Assembly (NCBI RefSeq): GCF_023699985.2
Contig: NC_069678.1
Location: 66,892,798 to 66,956,797, forward strand
Length of the DNA: 64,000 bases
Source: Odocoileus virginianus
Lineage: Eukaryota > Chordata > Mammalia > Artiodactyla > Cervidae
Direction of reading: 5' to 3'
The notes under the pieces are model-generated. The model saw only the letters and a list, made by a program, of their open reading frames with translations, was not told the origin of the DNA and did not search any database. Positions 35,481-47,419 of the stretch are shown in pieces; within the stretch, counting starts at the first letter, position 1; every line of letters begins with the position of its first letter. The translations under genes and the position numbers were made by a program.

Positions 35481-36017
35481 CTTTATTTTTTTCCCAGCTT
35501 TATGTGGCTGGAGGAAAAGATGCATATATCAAAAGAGAGGCAAGAACAAAAACTTAAATGATTTCAAGGGCCAAGAAAGGAATTTGGATGACATCGTGAC
35601 ACAGTGGGACCAAAACAGTATAGGGTGTGTTAGTCAGTTACTTACTTACCTACCAGGTTATTTCAGGCTCAGACAAATTCCCTCATCCCCTGTCTTTAGA
35701 GATCAAAGAAAGTGTGGAAATATCTGAAGAAATATGTAATTATTTAAAGTCAGTTCCTCAACTCCAAGGACCTCTTTGAACTTTCTAAAATCATACAAAT
35801 CCTATGCAAATGTGCATTTATCTGGGTAGATTATCTGAAGTTTTCATTGGATTTCTAAAGTAGTCCAAAGCTCTAAAAAGTATAAGAATCCCTATGGTAT
35901 TTACTTTATAAAAACTTTCAGCTTCTCTCAAAATTGATTTTATAAAAGTAGAACTCTTATATATTAATCTCTTAAAATGTACTGGTCACTGGTCATCCAT
36001 ATGGATACAATTCTGTA

Positions 36018-36229
36018 TGAAAGTGAAAGTGAAATCGCTCAGTCGTGTCTCTCTGCGACCCCATGAACAATAGCCTATGAGGCTCCTCCATCCATGGAAT
36101 TTTCCAGGCAAGAGTACTGGAGTGGGTTGCCATTTCCTTCTTCAGAGGATCTTCCCTACCCAGGGATTGAACCCAGGTCTCCTGCATTGCAAGCAGATTC
36201 TCTTACCATCTGAGCCATGAGGGAAGTGC
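36018..36229 (-). mobile_element. Bov-tA SINE with target-site duplication
   Basis: Antisense full length, gaaagtgaaagtgaaatcgc to atctgagccatgagggaag. Flanks atacaattctgtat (36004-36017) and atacaattttgtat (36230-36243) differ at one base. Confidence 0.92.
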
Positions 36230-36557
36230 ATACAATTTTGTATAGCTTTATATTATTTCAAACAAGATGACTGTTCACATTCCCCAGCATCGATCTACAT
36301 GGATTACTGAATTCATGTTTGTTGTTAACTTAGCCTCTTATTGAAATTACTATTCTTTAGAGCAGTGGGATCTCCACAGCTTATATGTGAGAAGTTTGAG
36401 ACAAGGATGGAGAAATTCAGGTATTTGAAAGTTGGGAGAAGCAAAGATGGTATACAAAGTGGGAGGCCTAATTCTGTGACAAATTAGTTAAGAATATTTG
36501 GATTGCAACTAACATAATCAACTCAACCAACTTAATTTATTAGATGGATAGAGGAGC

Positions 36558-36665
36558 ATATTTTGCATATATAATTATTTATAAAACAAATTGTGTACAT
36601 AAAATAATTTATAATTATTTAATATATAATCATATATATAATAATATATCTATAATTATATCCAA
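36558..36665 (+). repeat. AT-rich low-complexity stretch
   Basis: About 110 bp nearly devoid of G and C (atataattatttataaaaca, aatataatcatatatataat). Confidence 0.8.
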
Positions 36666-37715
36666 TGATAGAAATATAGCAAATTAAAATCAGAGACTTG
36701 AGCTTTGAACATCATCACGGTTTCTTATATCTTCTCTCTTCTCTGATGTCACTTTCGTATCCCTTCTCTCTCTCTTTCTTCTCATCTCTCACCCAGAATA
36801 ATCTCTGTTTTCCTATCTCTGCCTTTAGCTCTCACAAGTGATTCCAGAATCACTGGATATTGTATTTATTGGCCATTTTGCATTAGATGTCCAGTCCTGC
36901 ACTATGTGCTTAGATGCATGATGTTCTCTCTACAACCATATGTATCAACAGGAAGGGTAATTCCTGGAAAAGTGGGGTTGGGCAGGTCAAACAATAAATG
37001 TCCACTCTCTTTACATGGCAGGTGACAGAATGTCTTTCATGGATCTACTGAAACTCATTTGTCTATTTATTCTAAAAACATCTCTATTCTGTACTGGACA
37101 TGAGTTTAGGATACAAAGATGAGCCTGACATAATCTCTATACGCTTGATCTAGTTTTCTGCCTACCATCAACCGTACAGTGAATATGTCTATTCCCCACA
37201 CTGGGCGTCAGCTTCCTTTGTTAAATGAATAGGACAGGCAAAACTAGAGGCACCTTGATTCATTACAGTGAGCCCACACATCCAAGGTAACATCACATTA
37301 TTGTTTAAATCACTTTTTGTCAAGAATCTCACACTCAAGGATTCAAAAGTTTTCCCACCAAGAAATTATAAGCATTGCCTATGCATCCTAGTAGTATAAA
37401 ATAGAGTAGAACATCATGAAAAATCTTAGCTAGTTATGAAACCTCTGTGTAAACTAGAAATGCAAGCTGAATAAAAGTCACAATTTCATCCTTCCTTTAA
37501 AGAAAAAAGAAAATACTCAACATAGTAGTCTGTGTCCAGTAAGACTTGGCAGATATGGTCATATAGCACTGAGGACTTGAAAGCCATCCTCCAGATTTAC
37601 AAGACAGACCCACAATAAATATTGCTAGTTGGGTAGCCTTGTCATTGGTCAAGAAACTGGGGGAGCTCTGGGTGGTGAATGCCTTACCAGTGAGATGTTT
37701 CTGCTGTTTTGGTAG

Positions 37716-37923
37716 AAAACTCCAGAAAAAGATTTGAAACCAGAAAACCCACCTGCTGAGACTTCAGCCCCCAAAGATATCCTGAATGCCTTGAAGATCA
37801 GGCCAGTCTCACAGCCTTCTGTCAGTCCTGTGATGAAAAACACATCTGAAGAATGTGAGACATGGATCGACAGGTTCAGGAAGCTAGAAAATGCCCTCTA
37901 TCTGTGTGATCTGAGTAATACAG
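37716..37923 (+). CDS. C1orf87: C1orf87-like EF-hand protein, coding exon E
   Basis: 208-bp exon between acceptor tgctgttttggtag and donor ACAG|gtgaag. It starts on a codon boundary (Lys145), has 69 codons and leaves one G. Residues 145-190 continue the Pro/Glu/Lys-rich linker (KDLKPENPPAETSAPKD, KIRPVSQPSVSP). Residues 191-208 form the entry helix of the third EF-hand-like motif (CETWIDRFRKLENALYLC), and its loop begins D209-L-S211-N-T213. An inverted L1 starts about 35 bp beyond the donor. Confidence 0.92.
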
Positions 37924-38221
37924 GTGAAGTGTGCAACTTACAGTTCATACATCTTTCTTTTTTTTTTTTTTTTCTTTTTCCTTTTATACTGGGATCCACA
38001 AATTTTATTTTTTATTAATTTTTGTTGGAGTATAGTTGCTTTACAACATTGTGTTATTTTTTGCTGAACGGCAAAGTGAATCAGTTATACATATACATAT
38101 ATCCATTCTTTTTTAGATTCCTTTCCCATTTAGGTCACCACAGAATACAATACAGTTTCCTGTGCTATACAGCAGATTTTCATTAGTTACCTATTTTATA
38201 TATACTTGTATATTTATGTTA

Positions 38222-38437
38222 AGGGCTTCCCTGGTGACTCAGACTGTAAAGATTCTGCCTGCAATGTAGAAAACCTGGGTTCAATCCCTGGGTCAGGAAG
38301 ATACCCTGGAGAAGGGAATGACTACCCACTCCAGTATTCTTGCCTGGAGAATTCCACTGAAAGAGCCTGGTGAGCTACAGTTCATGGGGTCACAAAGAGT
38401 TGGATACAACTGAGCAACTAACACTTTCACACTTTCA
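38222..38437 (+). mobile_element. Bov-tA SINE nested in L1
   Basis: Sense full length, agggcttccctggtgactca to gcaactaacactttcacact, inside the L1 3' part. Confidence 0.9.
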
Positions 38438-39016
38438 TATATGGTAATCCCAATGTTCCAATTTATCCCACCCCCTCTTCTCCCCTTGGTAGTCATAAAT
38501 TTGTTTTCTATACCTGTGACTCTACTTTTGCTTTGTAAATAAGTTCATCTGTATTATTTTTCTAGATTCTATATTCATATAAAATTTAGAATATAGAATT
38601 TTCTGTATTCTAGATTCATATAAGCAATATTATACAGTATTTGTCTTTCACTTTCTGACTTACTTCTGGCTGTATAGCAATCTCTAGGTTGATCCATATC
38701 ACTGCAAATGGCATTATTTCATTTCTTTTTATGGTTTAATAATATTCCATTGTATATATGTGCCACATCTTCTTTATCCATTCAAGACAACCCTCAGAAT
38801 GGGAGAAAATATTTGCAAACAAAGCAACTAGCAAGGGATTAATCTCCAGAATATACAAACAGCACATGCAACTCAATATGAAATAAAACAACCCAATCAA
38901 AAAATGAGTGGAAGATCTAAATAGACATTTCTCCAAAGAAGACATATATGTTGACAAAAAAACATATGGGAAGATCCTCAACATCACTAATTATTAGAGA
39001 TATGTAAGCCAAAACT

Positions 39017-39993
39017 TGAGAAACCTATATGCAGGTCAGGAAACAACAGTTCGAACTGAACATGGAACAACAGACTGGTTCCAAATAGGAAAAGGAGTAC
39101 GTCGAGGTGTATATTGTCACCCTGCTTATTTAACTTATATGCAGAGTACATCATGAGAAACGTTGGGCTGGAAGAAGCACAAACTGGAATCAAGATTGCT
39201 GGGAGAAATATCAATAACCTCAGATATGCAGATGACACCACCCTTATGGCAGAAAGTGAAGAGGAACTAAAAAGCCTCTTGATGAAACAGAGTGAAAAAG
39301 CTGGCTTAAAGCTCAACATTCAGAAAACTAAGATCATGGCATCTTGTCCCATTACTTCATGGCAAATAGATGGGCAAACAGTGGAAACAGTGTCAGACTT
39401 TATTTTTGGGGGCTCCAAAATCACTGCAGATGGTGATTGCAGTCATGAAATAAAAAGCCACTTGCTCCTTGGAAGGAAAGTTATGACCAACCTAGATAGC
39501 ATATTAAAAAGCAGAGACATTACTTTGCCAACAAAGGTCCATCTAGTCAAGGTTATGGTTTTTCCAGTGGTCATGTGTGGATGTGAGTTGGACTATGAAG
39601 AAAGCTGAGTGCTGAAGAATTGATGCGTTTGAACTGTGGTGTTGGAGAAGACTCTTGAGAGTCCCTTGGACTGCAAGGAGATGCAGCTAGTCCATCCTAA
39701 AGGAGATCAGTCCTGGGTGTTCATTGGAAGGACTGATGTTAAAGCTGAAATTCCAATACTTTGGCCACCTCATGCAAAGAGTTGACTCATTGGAAAACAC
39801 CCTGATGCTGGGAGGGATTGGGGGCAGGAGGAGAAGAGGATGACAGAGGATGAGATGGCTGGATGACATCACCGACTCGATGCATATGAGTTTGGGTAGA
39901 CTCCAGGAGGTGGTGATGGACAGGGAGGCCTGGCGTGCTGAGATACATGGGGTCACAAAGAGTCAGACATGACTGAGCGACTGAACTGAACTG
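39017..39993 (+). mobile_element. BovB LINE fragment with reverse transcriptase core
   Basis: 977-bp 5'-truncated BovB nested in the inverted L1, with the perfect repeat aagccaaaact at 39006-39016 and 39994-40004. The open stretch at 39114-39608 covers part of the RTE-type reverse transcriptase: LFNLYAEYIMRN, the catalytic Y-A-D-D at 39225-39236, then LKLNIQKTKIMAS. The element lacks the endonuclease and the RT N-terminus and is broken downstream, so it is not active. The RTE family moves by target-primed reverse transcription. Confidence 0.92.
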
Positions 39994-40324
39994 AAGCCAA
40001 AACTACAGTGGATGGCCATCATTGTCAAAAAAATCTACAAATAATAAATGCTGGAGAGGGTATGGATAAAAGGGACCGTCCAACACAGCTGATGCGAATG
40101 TAAACTGGCCACTATGGAAAACAGTAAGGAGGTTCCTTAGAAAACTGAAAATAGAGCTACCATATGTTCCTACAATCCCGCTCATAGTTATATACCAAAG
40201 AAAATCATAATTTGAAAGGATGCATGCACCCCAGTATTCATTGCAGCACTATTTACAATAGCCAGGACATAGAAGCAATCATATACCTTTCTATTTGTGT
40301 TGCAGTCTGTAAGTGGACACCTCC

Positions 40325-40425
40325 CTTTCTTTCACTTCTAATAAATATAATTTGTACATAAACCATGTGCCTGGCACTGTGCTGAGCACAATCAGGAAAA
40401 ACAGATAAATCAGACATGAATCCCC
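40325..40425 (-). mobile_element. L2 LINE relic
   Basis: Antisense end: accatgtgcctggcactgtg ctgagcacaatc. Confidence 0.5.
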
Positions 40426-40429
40426 TACC

Positions 40430-40965
40430 AGGTTGCTGACAGTTTCTCTGAGTCTAACCCACAATCCAATCATGTAACTCCCCTGATTGAAATCTTCAGC
40501 ATGCCTGCTAACAGGCTGACCTCTAAACTCTTTAACAGGAGTTTATATTCCCCATCATAATGATTAATTTGCCTTCCTCAAATGTGCCTTGATTTCTCCT
40601 GTGACTATGCCTTTTCTAAACCTATGCCCTCCACCTGAGCTACCTGCCTCTCTTAAGTACCCCACCCCCTGCCAGCTCCTCACCTTGTCCACCTGGCTAA
40701 TTAGTGCCTAAACATCTTTTAGGTTGGAACTCACGCTCTACTCCTCTGAGACTTTCATGATTTCCCCAGACATATCTAGGCCAACCTTTATCAGCCTTTC
40801 AGAGTTCTTTAACATCCACTATCATATTTCTATATTATATCTTTCTATTTGGGACTTCCTACTATCCGCCCAGTAGACTACATTCCTTTTGTATCCCGCA
40901 CATTGCACAGTTCTGTTTGACCTTTTTATTGAGGGAACAAATAAATGAGTGAATGTTCATAAATA
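40430..40965 (+). mobile_element. L2 LINE relic
   Basis: Sense L2: catgtaactcccctgattga aatcttcagc, catcttttaggttggaactc, gacatatctaggccaacctt, ending ggaacaaataaatgagtgaa. Confidence 0.65.
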
Positions 40966-40974
40966 ACTAAACCC

Positions 40975-41500
40975 AAAATAGAAGGTAATAAATGCCATTA
41001 GAGGGTAGTGCTATGCCGGCATTTGGAGAGAGGAGAATTCCTTCATAGTGAGGTGATCAGGAAAGGTTGTATTAGTTTGAAATTGCTTATTAAAGATAAA
41101 GTACCGTTTATATACAAAGGAATGAAATAGAGGGCCCTTTCTGGCAAAGGTGCAAGTTAGCCAAGCAAAGCATTATGTATGAAGCTCAATACAAGGAATT
41201 TGGTTTGAATAGAATATAAGGGCCATTAAGAAGACTATTAAATGAAAAAGGTGAAACTATAGGATGGGATCAGATCTAGGAAGGTGTTAGATAACAGACT
41301 AAGGAATTTGGATTTAATTCAAAGATAGTGAGTAGCGTGTTGAGTTTCTAAGCAGGGATTGATATGTTGAAGTTGTATTTCTTAAAGGTCCTCAATGGCT
41401 ATGTGCAGAATGAAGGAGAAATTTAAAGCATAAAAAGAGTAAAGGATATTATTGCAATGTCTAAGTGAGAAAGAATGAAACTCAGAAATAAGTCAGAGAC
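40975..41500 (-). mobile_element. L2 LINE relic
   Basis: Antisense blocks aggaatttggatttaattca, tgagtttctaagcagggatt gatatg and attgcaatgtctaagtgaga follow the L2 order. Confidence 0.55.
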
Positions 41501-41574
41501 CCATGGAATGGAAAAGAGGGAGCAGATACAAAAACATATGCACTGAAGTTGTTGTACTTAATTCCATACTGTGT

Positions 41575-41945
41575 TCACGAAGAGATAGCATTATACATGG
41601 AGTCTAAAAATATGGAACAAGTAGTTCTGGTTGCCAGGAAAAACAGAGAAATATTGGTCAAAGGGTACAAACTTTCAGTCAGAAGATAAATTTCAAGGAT
41701 TTAACATACATCATGATGACTCTCATTAACAATATTGTGTTGTGTAGTTGAAAACATACTATTAGAGTAGAGCTTTAATGGACTCACCATAACAACGACA
41801 ACAGAATGATAACTATGGGAGGGAAAGGATTTGTTAATTAATCTTATTTTAATAAACATTTTGTAATATACATGTGTATCAATCATCATGTTGTACACCC
41901 TAAACTTATACAATGTGATATACTAATATCAATTACATCTCAAAA
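41575..41945 (+). mobile_element. L1M 3' end
   Basis: Sense old L1 end: cattatacatggagtctaaa, catcatgttgtacaccctaa, atcaattacatctcaaaaaa. Interrupted nowhere; diverged. Confidence 0.6.
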
Positions 41946-41974
41946 AAGAGTTAATGTGCACATTAGTACTTTCT

Positions 41975-42600
41975 CAGTTCAGTTCAGTCACTCAGTCGTG
42001 TCCAACTCTTTGCAACCCAATGAACTACAGCATGCCAGGCCTCCCTGCCCATCACCAACTCCTGGAGTCCACCCAAACCCATGTCCATTGAGTCGGTGAT
42101 GCCATCCAGTCATCTCATCCTCTGTCGTCCCCTCCTCCTTCTGCCCTCAGTCTTTCCAAGCAGCAGGGTCTTTTCAAATGAGTCAACTCTTCGCATCAGG
42201 TGGCCAAAGTAATAGAATTTCAGCTTCAGCATCAGTCCTTCCAGTGAATATTCAGGACTGATCTCCTTTAGGATGGACTGGTTGGATCTCCTTGCAGTCC
42301 AAGGGACTCTCAAGAGTCTTCTCCAACACCACAGTTCAAAAGCATCAGTTCTTCGACACTCAGCTTTCTTTATAGTCCAACTCTCACATCCATACAGGAC
42401 CACTGGAAAAAACCAAAGCCTTGACTAGATGGATCTTTGGTGACAAAATAATGTCTCTGCTTTTCAATATGCTATCTAGGTTGGTCATAACTTTCCTTCC
42501 AAGGAGTAAGCATCTTTTAATTTCATGGCTGCAATCACCATCTGCAGTGATTTTGGAGCCCAGAAAAATAAAGTCAGCCACTGTTTCCCCATCTATTTGC
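41975..42600 (-). mobile_element. BovB LINE 3' fragment with 14-bp target-site duplication
   Basis: Antisense BovB from cagttcagttcagtcactca to gccactgtttccccatctat, 626 bp. The perfect repeat cattagtactttct lies at 41961-41974 and 42601-42614. Its - strand translation is the polyprotein C-terminus (LMLKLKFYYFGHLMRRVDSF), with frameshifts. Confidence 0.93.
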
Positions 42601-42799
42601 CATTAGTACTTTCTAGAAGTGATCATATAACAATACTAATACCTTTTCATTCTCTGTAATGTTTTTGTTTCACCTTGCTTTGAATTCTAGGCCACATAAA
42701 ATATAAATATCATACAATACCCAAGGACTTCTAATAACTATAGCAAAGAGAGGGGGAAATGAAAATTGTAGATGGAAAATTCATCTAGCTGAATTAGAA

Positions 42800-43830
42800 G
42801 CTCATTTATTAAACTTCTGTTATGAGCCTGGCACTGTACTAGAGGCTAGACCAAGAGGAAAACCAGAAAGGATGAGCCATGGTCTCATCAAGGAAATTTT
42901 AGGTAAGGCACAAAGGCTGGCAATAATTCAATGTCAGTAAAACAAAAATTTTAAAGACAGATTATAATAAAGCATTATGATTGAAGACACAAGCTAGAGT
43001 TAAAGAATTCAAAGAAAAGACAGAAGAGATTTTTTTTTTCTTAAAGCACACTGTGTAATGTAGGCAGGTACTCAGAGAGGGCTCACTAGAAGAACTTGAG
43101 CTGAAGACAAATGGATGAGGAAGCTGTGGTACATATACACCATGGAATATTACTCAGCCACTAAAAAGAATTCATTCGAATCAGTTCTAATGAGATGGAT
43201 GAAACTGGAGCCCATTATACAGAGCGAAGTAAGCCAGAAAGATAAAGACCATTATAGTATACTAACACATATATATGGAATTTAGAAAGATGGTAACGAT
43301 AACCCTATATGCAAAACAGAAAAAGAGACTCAGATGTATAGAACAGACTTGTGGACTCTGTGGGAGAAGGCGAGGGTGGGATGTTTTAAGAGAACAGCAT
43401 CGAAACATGTATATTATCTAGGGTGAAACAGATCACCAGCCCAGGTTGGATGCATGAGACAAGTGCTCGGGCCTGGTGCACTGGGAAGACCCAGAGGGAT
43501 CGGGTGGAGAGGGAGGTGGGAGGGGGGACCAGGATGGAGAATACATGTAAATCCATGGCTAATTCATTTCAATGTATGACAAAAACCACTGCAATGTTGT
43601 AAAGTAATTAGCCTCCAACTAATAAAAATAAATGGAAAAAAAAAAAGAACTTGAGCTGAACTTGGAAGGAGAGATACAGAAGACTTTGAAACCATCTTCT
43701 GCAAAGGTTAGACGGGGAGAATGAGTATGATGGGGAAGAGAGTAAGAAAGATAGGACTGAAGGTCATGTTGAACCAGATGGTGAAGCTGATACCATGTTG
43801 TGAATCCTGTGGGCTGGGAATGAGCTTAAT
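42800..43830 (-). mobile_element. L2 LINE relic split by an L1
   Basis: Antisense L2: ttctgttatgagcctggcac tgtactagaggc, then acttgagctgaa, and after the L1 insertion cttggaaggagagatacaga. The L1 occupies 43106-43645. Confidence 0.55.
43106..43645 (+). mobile_element. ruminant L1 3' end with 15-bp target-site duplication
   Basis: 5'-truncated sense L1 of 540 bp: ORF2 end (gtggtacatatacaccatgg, acggaattt-like catatatatggaatttagaa), 3' UTR (gggcctggtgcactgggaag, catgtaaatccatggctaat) and an A tail. The repeat agaacttgagctgaa is perfect at 43091-43105 and 43646-43660, so it is fairly young. Confidence 0.93.
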
Positions 43831-44789
43831 TCTCTACCCAGTGTTCACCAAGTTTCAACCAGAGGAGAACACCGTAAAAGCGGAAATGGATCTTTTAGGG
43901 AAGATACTGGAAAAAAGGAGGTCAAAAAGGTTACTGAAATATTCATGAGTCTAGGTACACGTATCAAAACTTCAAGAGTGGTAATGGGGTTACAAACAAA
44001 ACCAAAACTCAAGCAGAGAGAAAAGATGTTTCTAAAGAAACAAATGCTGAGTTTTGATGATGGATGACAGATCATAAACTTAGTTGCTAAGAGACTCCCT
44101 AGAGACTGGGACCTTTCTCATACTTCTAAACTGTTCTGGGGAAAAATGAAGTTTTGTTGACTTTGGGGCAGATTCTGGCAGATTTAAAATGACTTTCTCA
44201 TGGCCTTTTCACTATTTATGCCTGTTTTCTCTGTTTCTATGAAATTCATTAGTTCTTCAATAGCCAAGGAATGTGTCAGCCAGATCTGGAAACATCTATA
44301 ACTATCTTTAATGAGGAAAGAGGATTAACTGAGGTCATCTTCTTGGTTTATTAGCCACAGTATTCAGCAGACCACCACAGCCTTCCTCTAGACACTGAGT
44401 AGATGATCCCTACTCGGCCCAATGATGAATCAGTGTTCTTTATTATGTGCAAGGAAATATGTAGGGCAGGGTGTTCTTTATCCAGGGTGAAGGCAGAACA
44501 TCCATCATTAAATTAGCATTTCTGGGAACCTACTCTGTGCTTATTCTTTAATGGGGGTTGTCAAGAAAATATCCTTGAGGAGAAAGAATAAGGAATGACT
44601 ATGAATAGCTGGTCGTGCTTTCTAAAGAAAGATGGGTGGTTGGGATAAATGTCTGAGTGACTGGTGGATTTGGAATTTTCCCAGTGAACTAAAAGCTAAA
44701 TAGAAAATATTTTAGAGTTCAAAGAGGCAGAGTGCAAAGAGAGCCCTCAAGGATATTCTCTGCATGGGTCTGGACATGGCATCACTAAT

Positions 44790-44940
44790 TCCTCACATCA
44801 ACCACTTGCTGAAAGGATTAATGTTCTTATTTAGAGAGGAGAAAGCCAAACTCAAAGTGATAAAATATCAGCCAGTGAGAAGCTGAGGCATAATTCTAAC
44901 CCCAGGTCTACTGACTTCCCACTGTATCAGACTCCCATGA
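44790..44940 (-). mobile_element. MIR SINE relic
   Basis: Antisense: gttcttatttagagaggaga, agctgaggcataattctaac cccaggtctactgac. Confidence 0.55.
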
Positions 44941-44949
44941 CATACTGGA

Positions 44950-45100
44950 AAGAGCATGAGATTTTGCTTGTTGCTTTGTTTCTTTGTGTGTTTTTAACCA
45001 GATTCAAGTTCAGACTTCACAAACTGCTGTCACTTTTATTCACCAAGTCTGTTTCCTCATCTGTAAAATAGTAAAACTGATAACAATAAAACAAACCTCC
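44950..45100 (+). mobile_element. MIR SINE relic
   Basis: Sense: aaagagcatgagattttgct, ctgtttcctcatctgtaaaa tagtaaaactgataac. Confidence 0.6.
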
Positions 45101-45544
45101 CATGTTTGGGAAAGGGAGATTTAAAATTTCTTTACAAACTATAAAATGAAGTGGATAGTAAAGAGGTTCTTACTGCTTTCATTTTGGTTCTGGTGGGATA
45201 GGGACAGGCTTTAACAACACTGATGAATTGTAAAGGTTATTTTATGCAGTTGTTTTGGGCATTCCCCAATGACAGCAAATCAAACAGAAATAAATTTCCG
45301 CCAATGGACTTTTGTCTGATACTACAAATCCTCTACTAATGGTAAAGCTTAGAAGACAGAAGAAAAGGCCCCCCAACAACACCAGTGGCGATTCTTATAT
45401 GTGTTTCTTAGCATTAATTCTAATTTTTAATTAAAATATAATTTATACACAAATAATTTCTTCTAGTTAAAATATATTCCCATGTGTTTTAAATCATGTT
45501 GATGATATAACTATTATAACCATTCTATCATAGTATCTACACTA

Positions 45545-45705
45545 ATGAGTGCTTTATAGTCCTAACACTGTGGTAAGCACTTACTATTTTTTCTTCATTT
45601 TCATCAAATTTAATTATTCCTATTTTAGAGTCAAGGAAACTGAGGCTCAAAATGTTAAAGTATCTTTCTCAGTCAGACATACTCCAAAGCTCAGGACTTA
45701 TATTT
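45545..45705 (-). mobile_element. MIR SINE relic
   Basis: Antisense: gtaagcacttactatttttt, ctattttagagtcaaggaaa ctgaggctcaaaatg. Confidence 0.65.
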
Positions 45706-45897
45706 CCAGAGGTAGAGTATGAGGAAATGTCTTGAGGGGTCCAACCTAGACCAGGTCAAGAGCAGCTGCCCCATCCAGGAAAATTGCAAAGATGCAACTG
45801 ACTAACTCAAACAAAGATATTTCTTCAGAGGAAAGGACCAACATTTTAATAGGAGAAAGAGACCACAAATAAACCTGAAAAGAAACAGCAAACTGGA

Positions 45898-45985
45898 CAG
45901 GATGGGATGGGGTGAGATAGGATGATATGGAATAGGATGGGATGGGATGGGAAGGGACAGGACAGGACTGAATAAAACTGGATGG
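45898..45985 (+). repeat. (GGATG)n-like minisatellite
   Basis: About 17 imperfect pentamers (ggatgggatggggtgagata) drifting to ggacaggacagg at the end. Confidence 0.85.
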
Positions 45986-46404
45986 AATAAATCACATTAG
46001 GACCCCAGCTGTCTTTAGTCCAGTTAGAAACACTCATTAGAGAGTAGTTCAGAGGAAAACATCACACTCAACTATCGTTGCACGTTGGAACAAAAACAGA
46101 GCTTAAACAGAGATGACAGGTGTCCACTAGAGCCCAACACTGATTGACTGGCCATGGCTTTCTACAGAATGAACAGGGGATCACTCCCTCTGGATTCTAT
46201 GAGAAAAAATTTCACAATCATTATGACAACCTATGCAAATACAGGAGACTAGAAGAACAATATGCAAGGGATATATCCTTTACCTCTATAAAAGGTATTT
46301 AACAAGCTTGACACCTGTAGTGTAGATGTTCACAATTCATGGAAAATATTTAGAAAACGATCTGAGCCCTGCTTGAAACAATCTTTTTCCCTTCATTCTA
46401 TAAT

Positions 46405-46585
46405 ACAGTATGATGATTAAATGCAAGGACTAAGCACAACCTTGGGTGAGAGAATTCTCATCTCCATGCCTCAGTTTCTCTCTCTTTGCAAATAAGTTGT
46501 TGTAAGGATTAAGTGAGTCAATATTGGTTAAGTTGTTTGAAGGGATGCCTGAAACATGGTGAATGCTGTATATAAGTATCAATCA
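46405..46585 (+). mobile_element. MIR SINE
   Basis: Sense: tctccatgcctcagtttctc, gttgtaaggattaagtgagt, gcctgaaacatggtgaatgc. Confidence 0.65.
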
Positions 46586-46854
46586 ATATTGTTGTTGCAC
46601 TCTAAATTTTCTGCTTCTCTTACCATCCTGACTGGTTGGGGATCTTCCTAAGGTAACAAACCCCTTCTCAATATCCTTTCTATTCCCAGGCACAGTATCT
46701 GACATTTATAAGCTCACAAATCAAGGCTTATCAATGAGTTATTGATTTTTTGCTGTTATCGTGTTCTACACTTACACTCCTCTCTGCAGCTATCAAAATC
46801 TGCTTACCCTTAGCATGAAAAGCACATCAGCATTGGTACATATAACATATGGGT

Positions 46855-46985
46855 ACTAGAGTGTATCCTGTGATGATAAGTACCACCATCTCTATTCCAC
46901 AGATTTAGACTCTAAGCCGCAAGAAGTTAGATGATTTACCTGTAATCACACAGCAAGCTGGAGGGAGTCACAGTAAATACATTTC
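46855..46985 (-). mobile_element. MIR SINE relic
   Basis: Antisense: tctctattccacagatttag, taatcacacagcaagctgga. Confidence 0.55.
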
Positions 46986-47419
46986 CAGAAATGCATAAAA
47001 GTGAGCTATTTAAATCCTGCATGTTTAGGAATGTGTTTGGATATTTTAATAAGATAAACATAAAACCAGAGCAATTAGGAATTGTTTTTAGTAGGCACCC
47101 CACCATTTTAAAAAATTGGTCTCTTAAAGTTTTATGGCTACAAAGAACAAGCTAAAATTGTTTTAGAGTCTACCTATGGATTTTATTGGACCCCATCCCG
47201 TCTCCCCCAGATCACTGTCAAATTCCTCTCAGCATCTATGACACATGGTCAGAACTGTAAATATCTTTTTAGGATGTCATATGTTTTTTTTAAAGCTTAA
47301 AGTTTTAAAATATTAGCATTTAATTTTTGCTTAGAAGTCATTCAAACTAATGCATTTTCCTCTTTTGTGTTTTCTCCATTCTCTTTTAAAAACCTCTCAC
47401 TCACCCGACCTAATGATAG

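Larger units (their letters stand above)
34213..37715 (+). other. C1orf87: intron D-E, about 3.5 kb
   Basis: Contains an L2 relic, one Bov-tA and an AT-rich stretch. 34213-35120, 35490-36000, 36250-36550 and 36680-37700 hold nothing I can identify. Confidence 0.8.
37959..40278 (-). mobile_element. ruminant L1 inverted by twin priming, carrying Bov-tA and BovB
   Basis: The 3' part (37959-about 38790) is on the - strand, starting with its A tail read as a T run. At about 38795 the orientation flips: gaatgggagaaaatatttgc to gccaggacatagaagca is ORF2 on the + strand. A Bov-tA lies in the first part (38222-38437) and a BovB in the second (39017-39993). Flanks tcatacatctttct (37945-37958) and tcatatacctttct (40279-40292) are similar enough for an aged target-site duplication. 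All inner insertions are younger than the L1. Confidence 0.8.
37924..47419 (+). other. C1orf87: intron E-F, about 9.5 kb
   Basis: Begins almost at once with a large inverted L1 that carries two younger insertions, then L2 relics in both orientations, a BovB, an L1 3' end with a clean target-site duplication, a GGATG satellite and MIRs. 44000-44780, 45110-45540, 46000-46400, 46590-46850 and 46990-47400 are unassigned. Confidence 0.8.
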
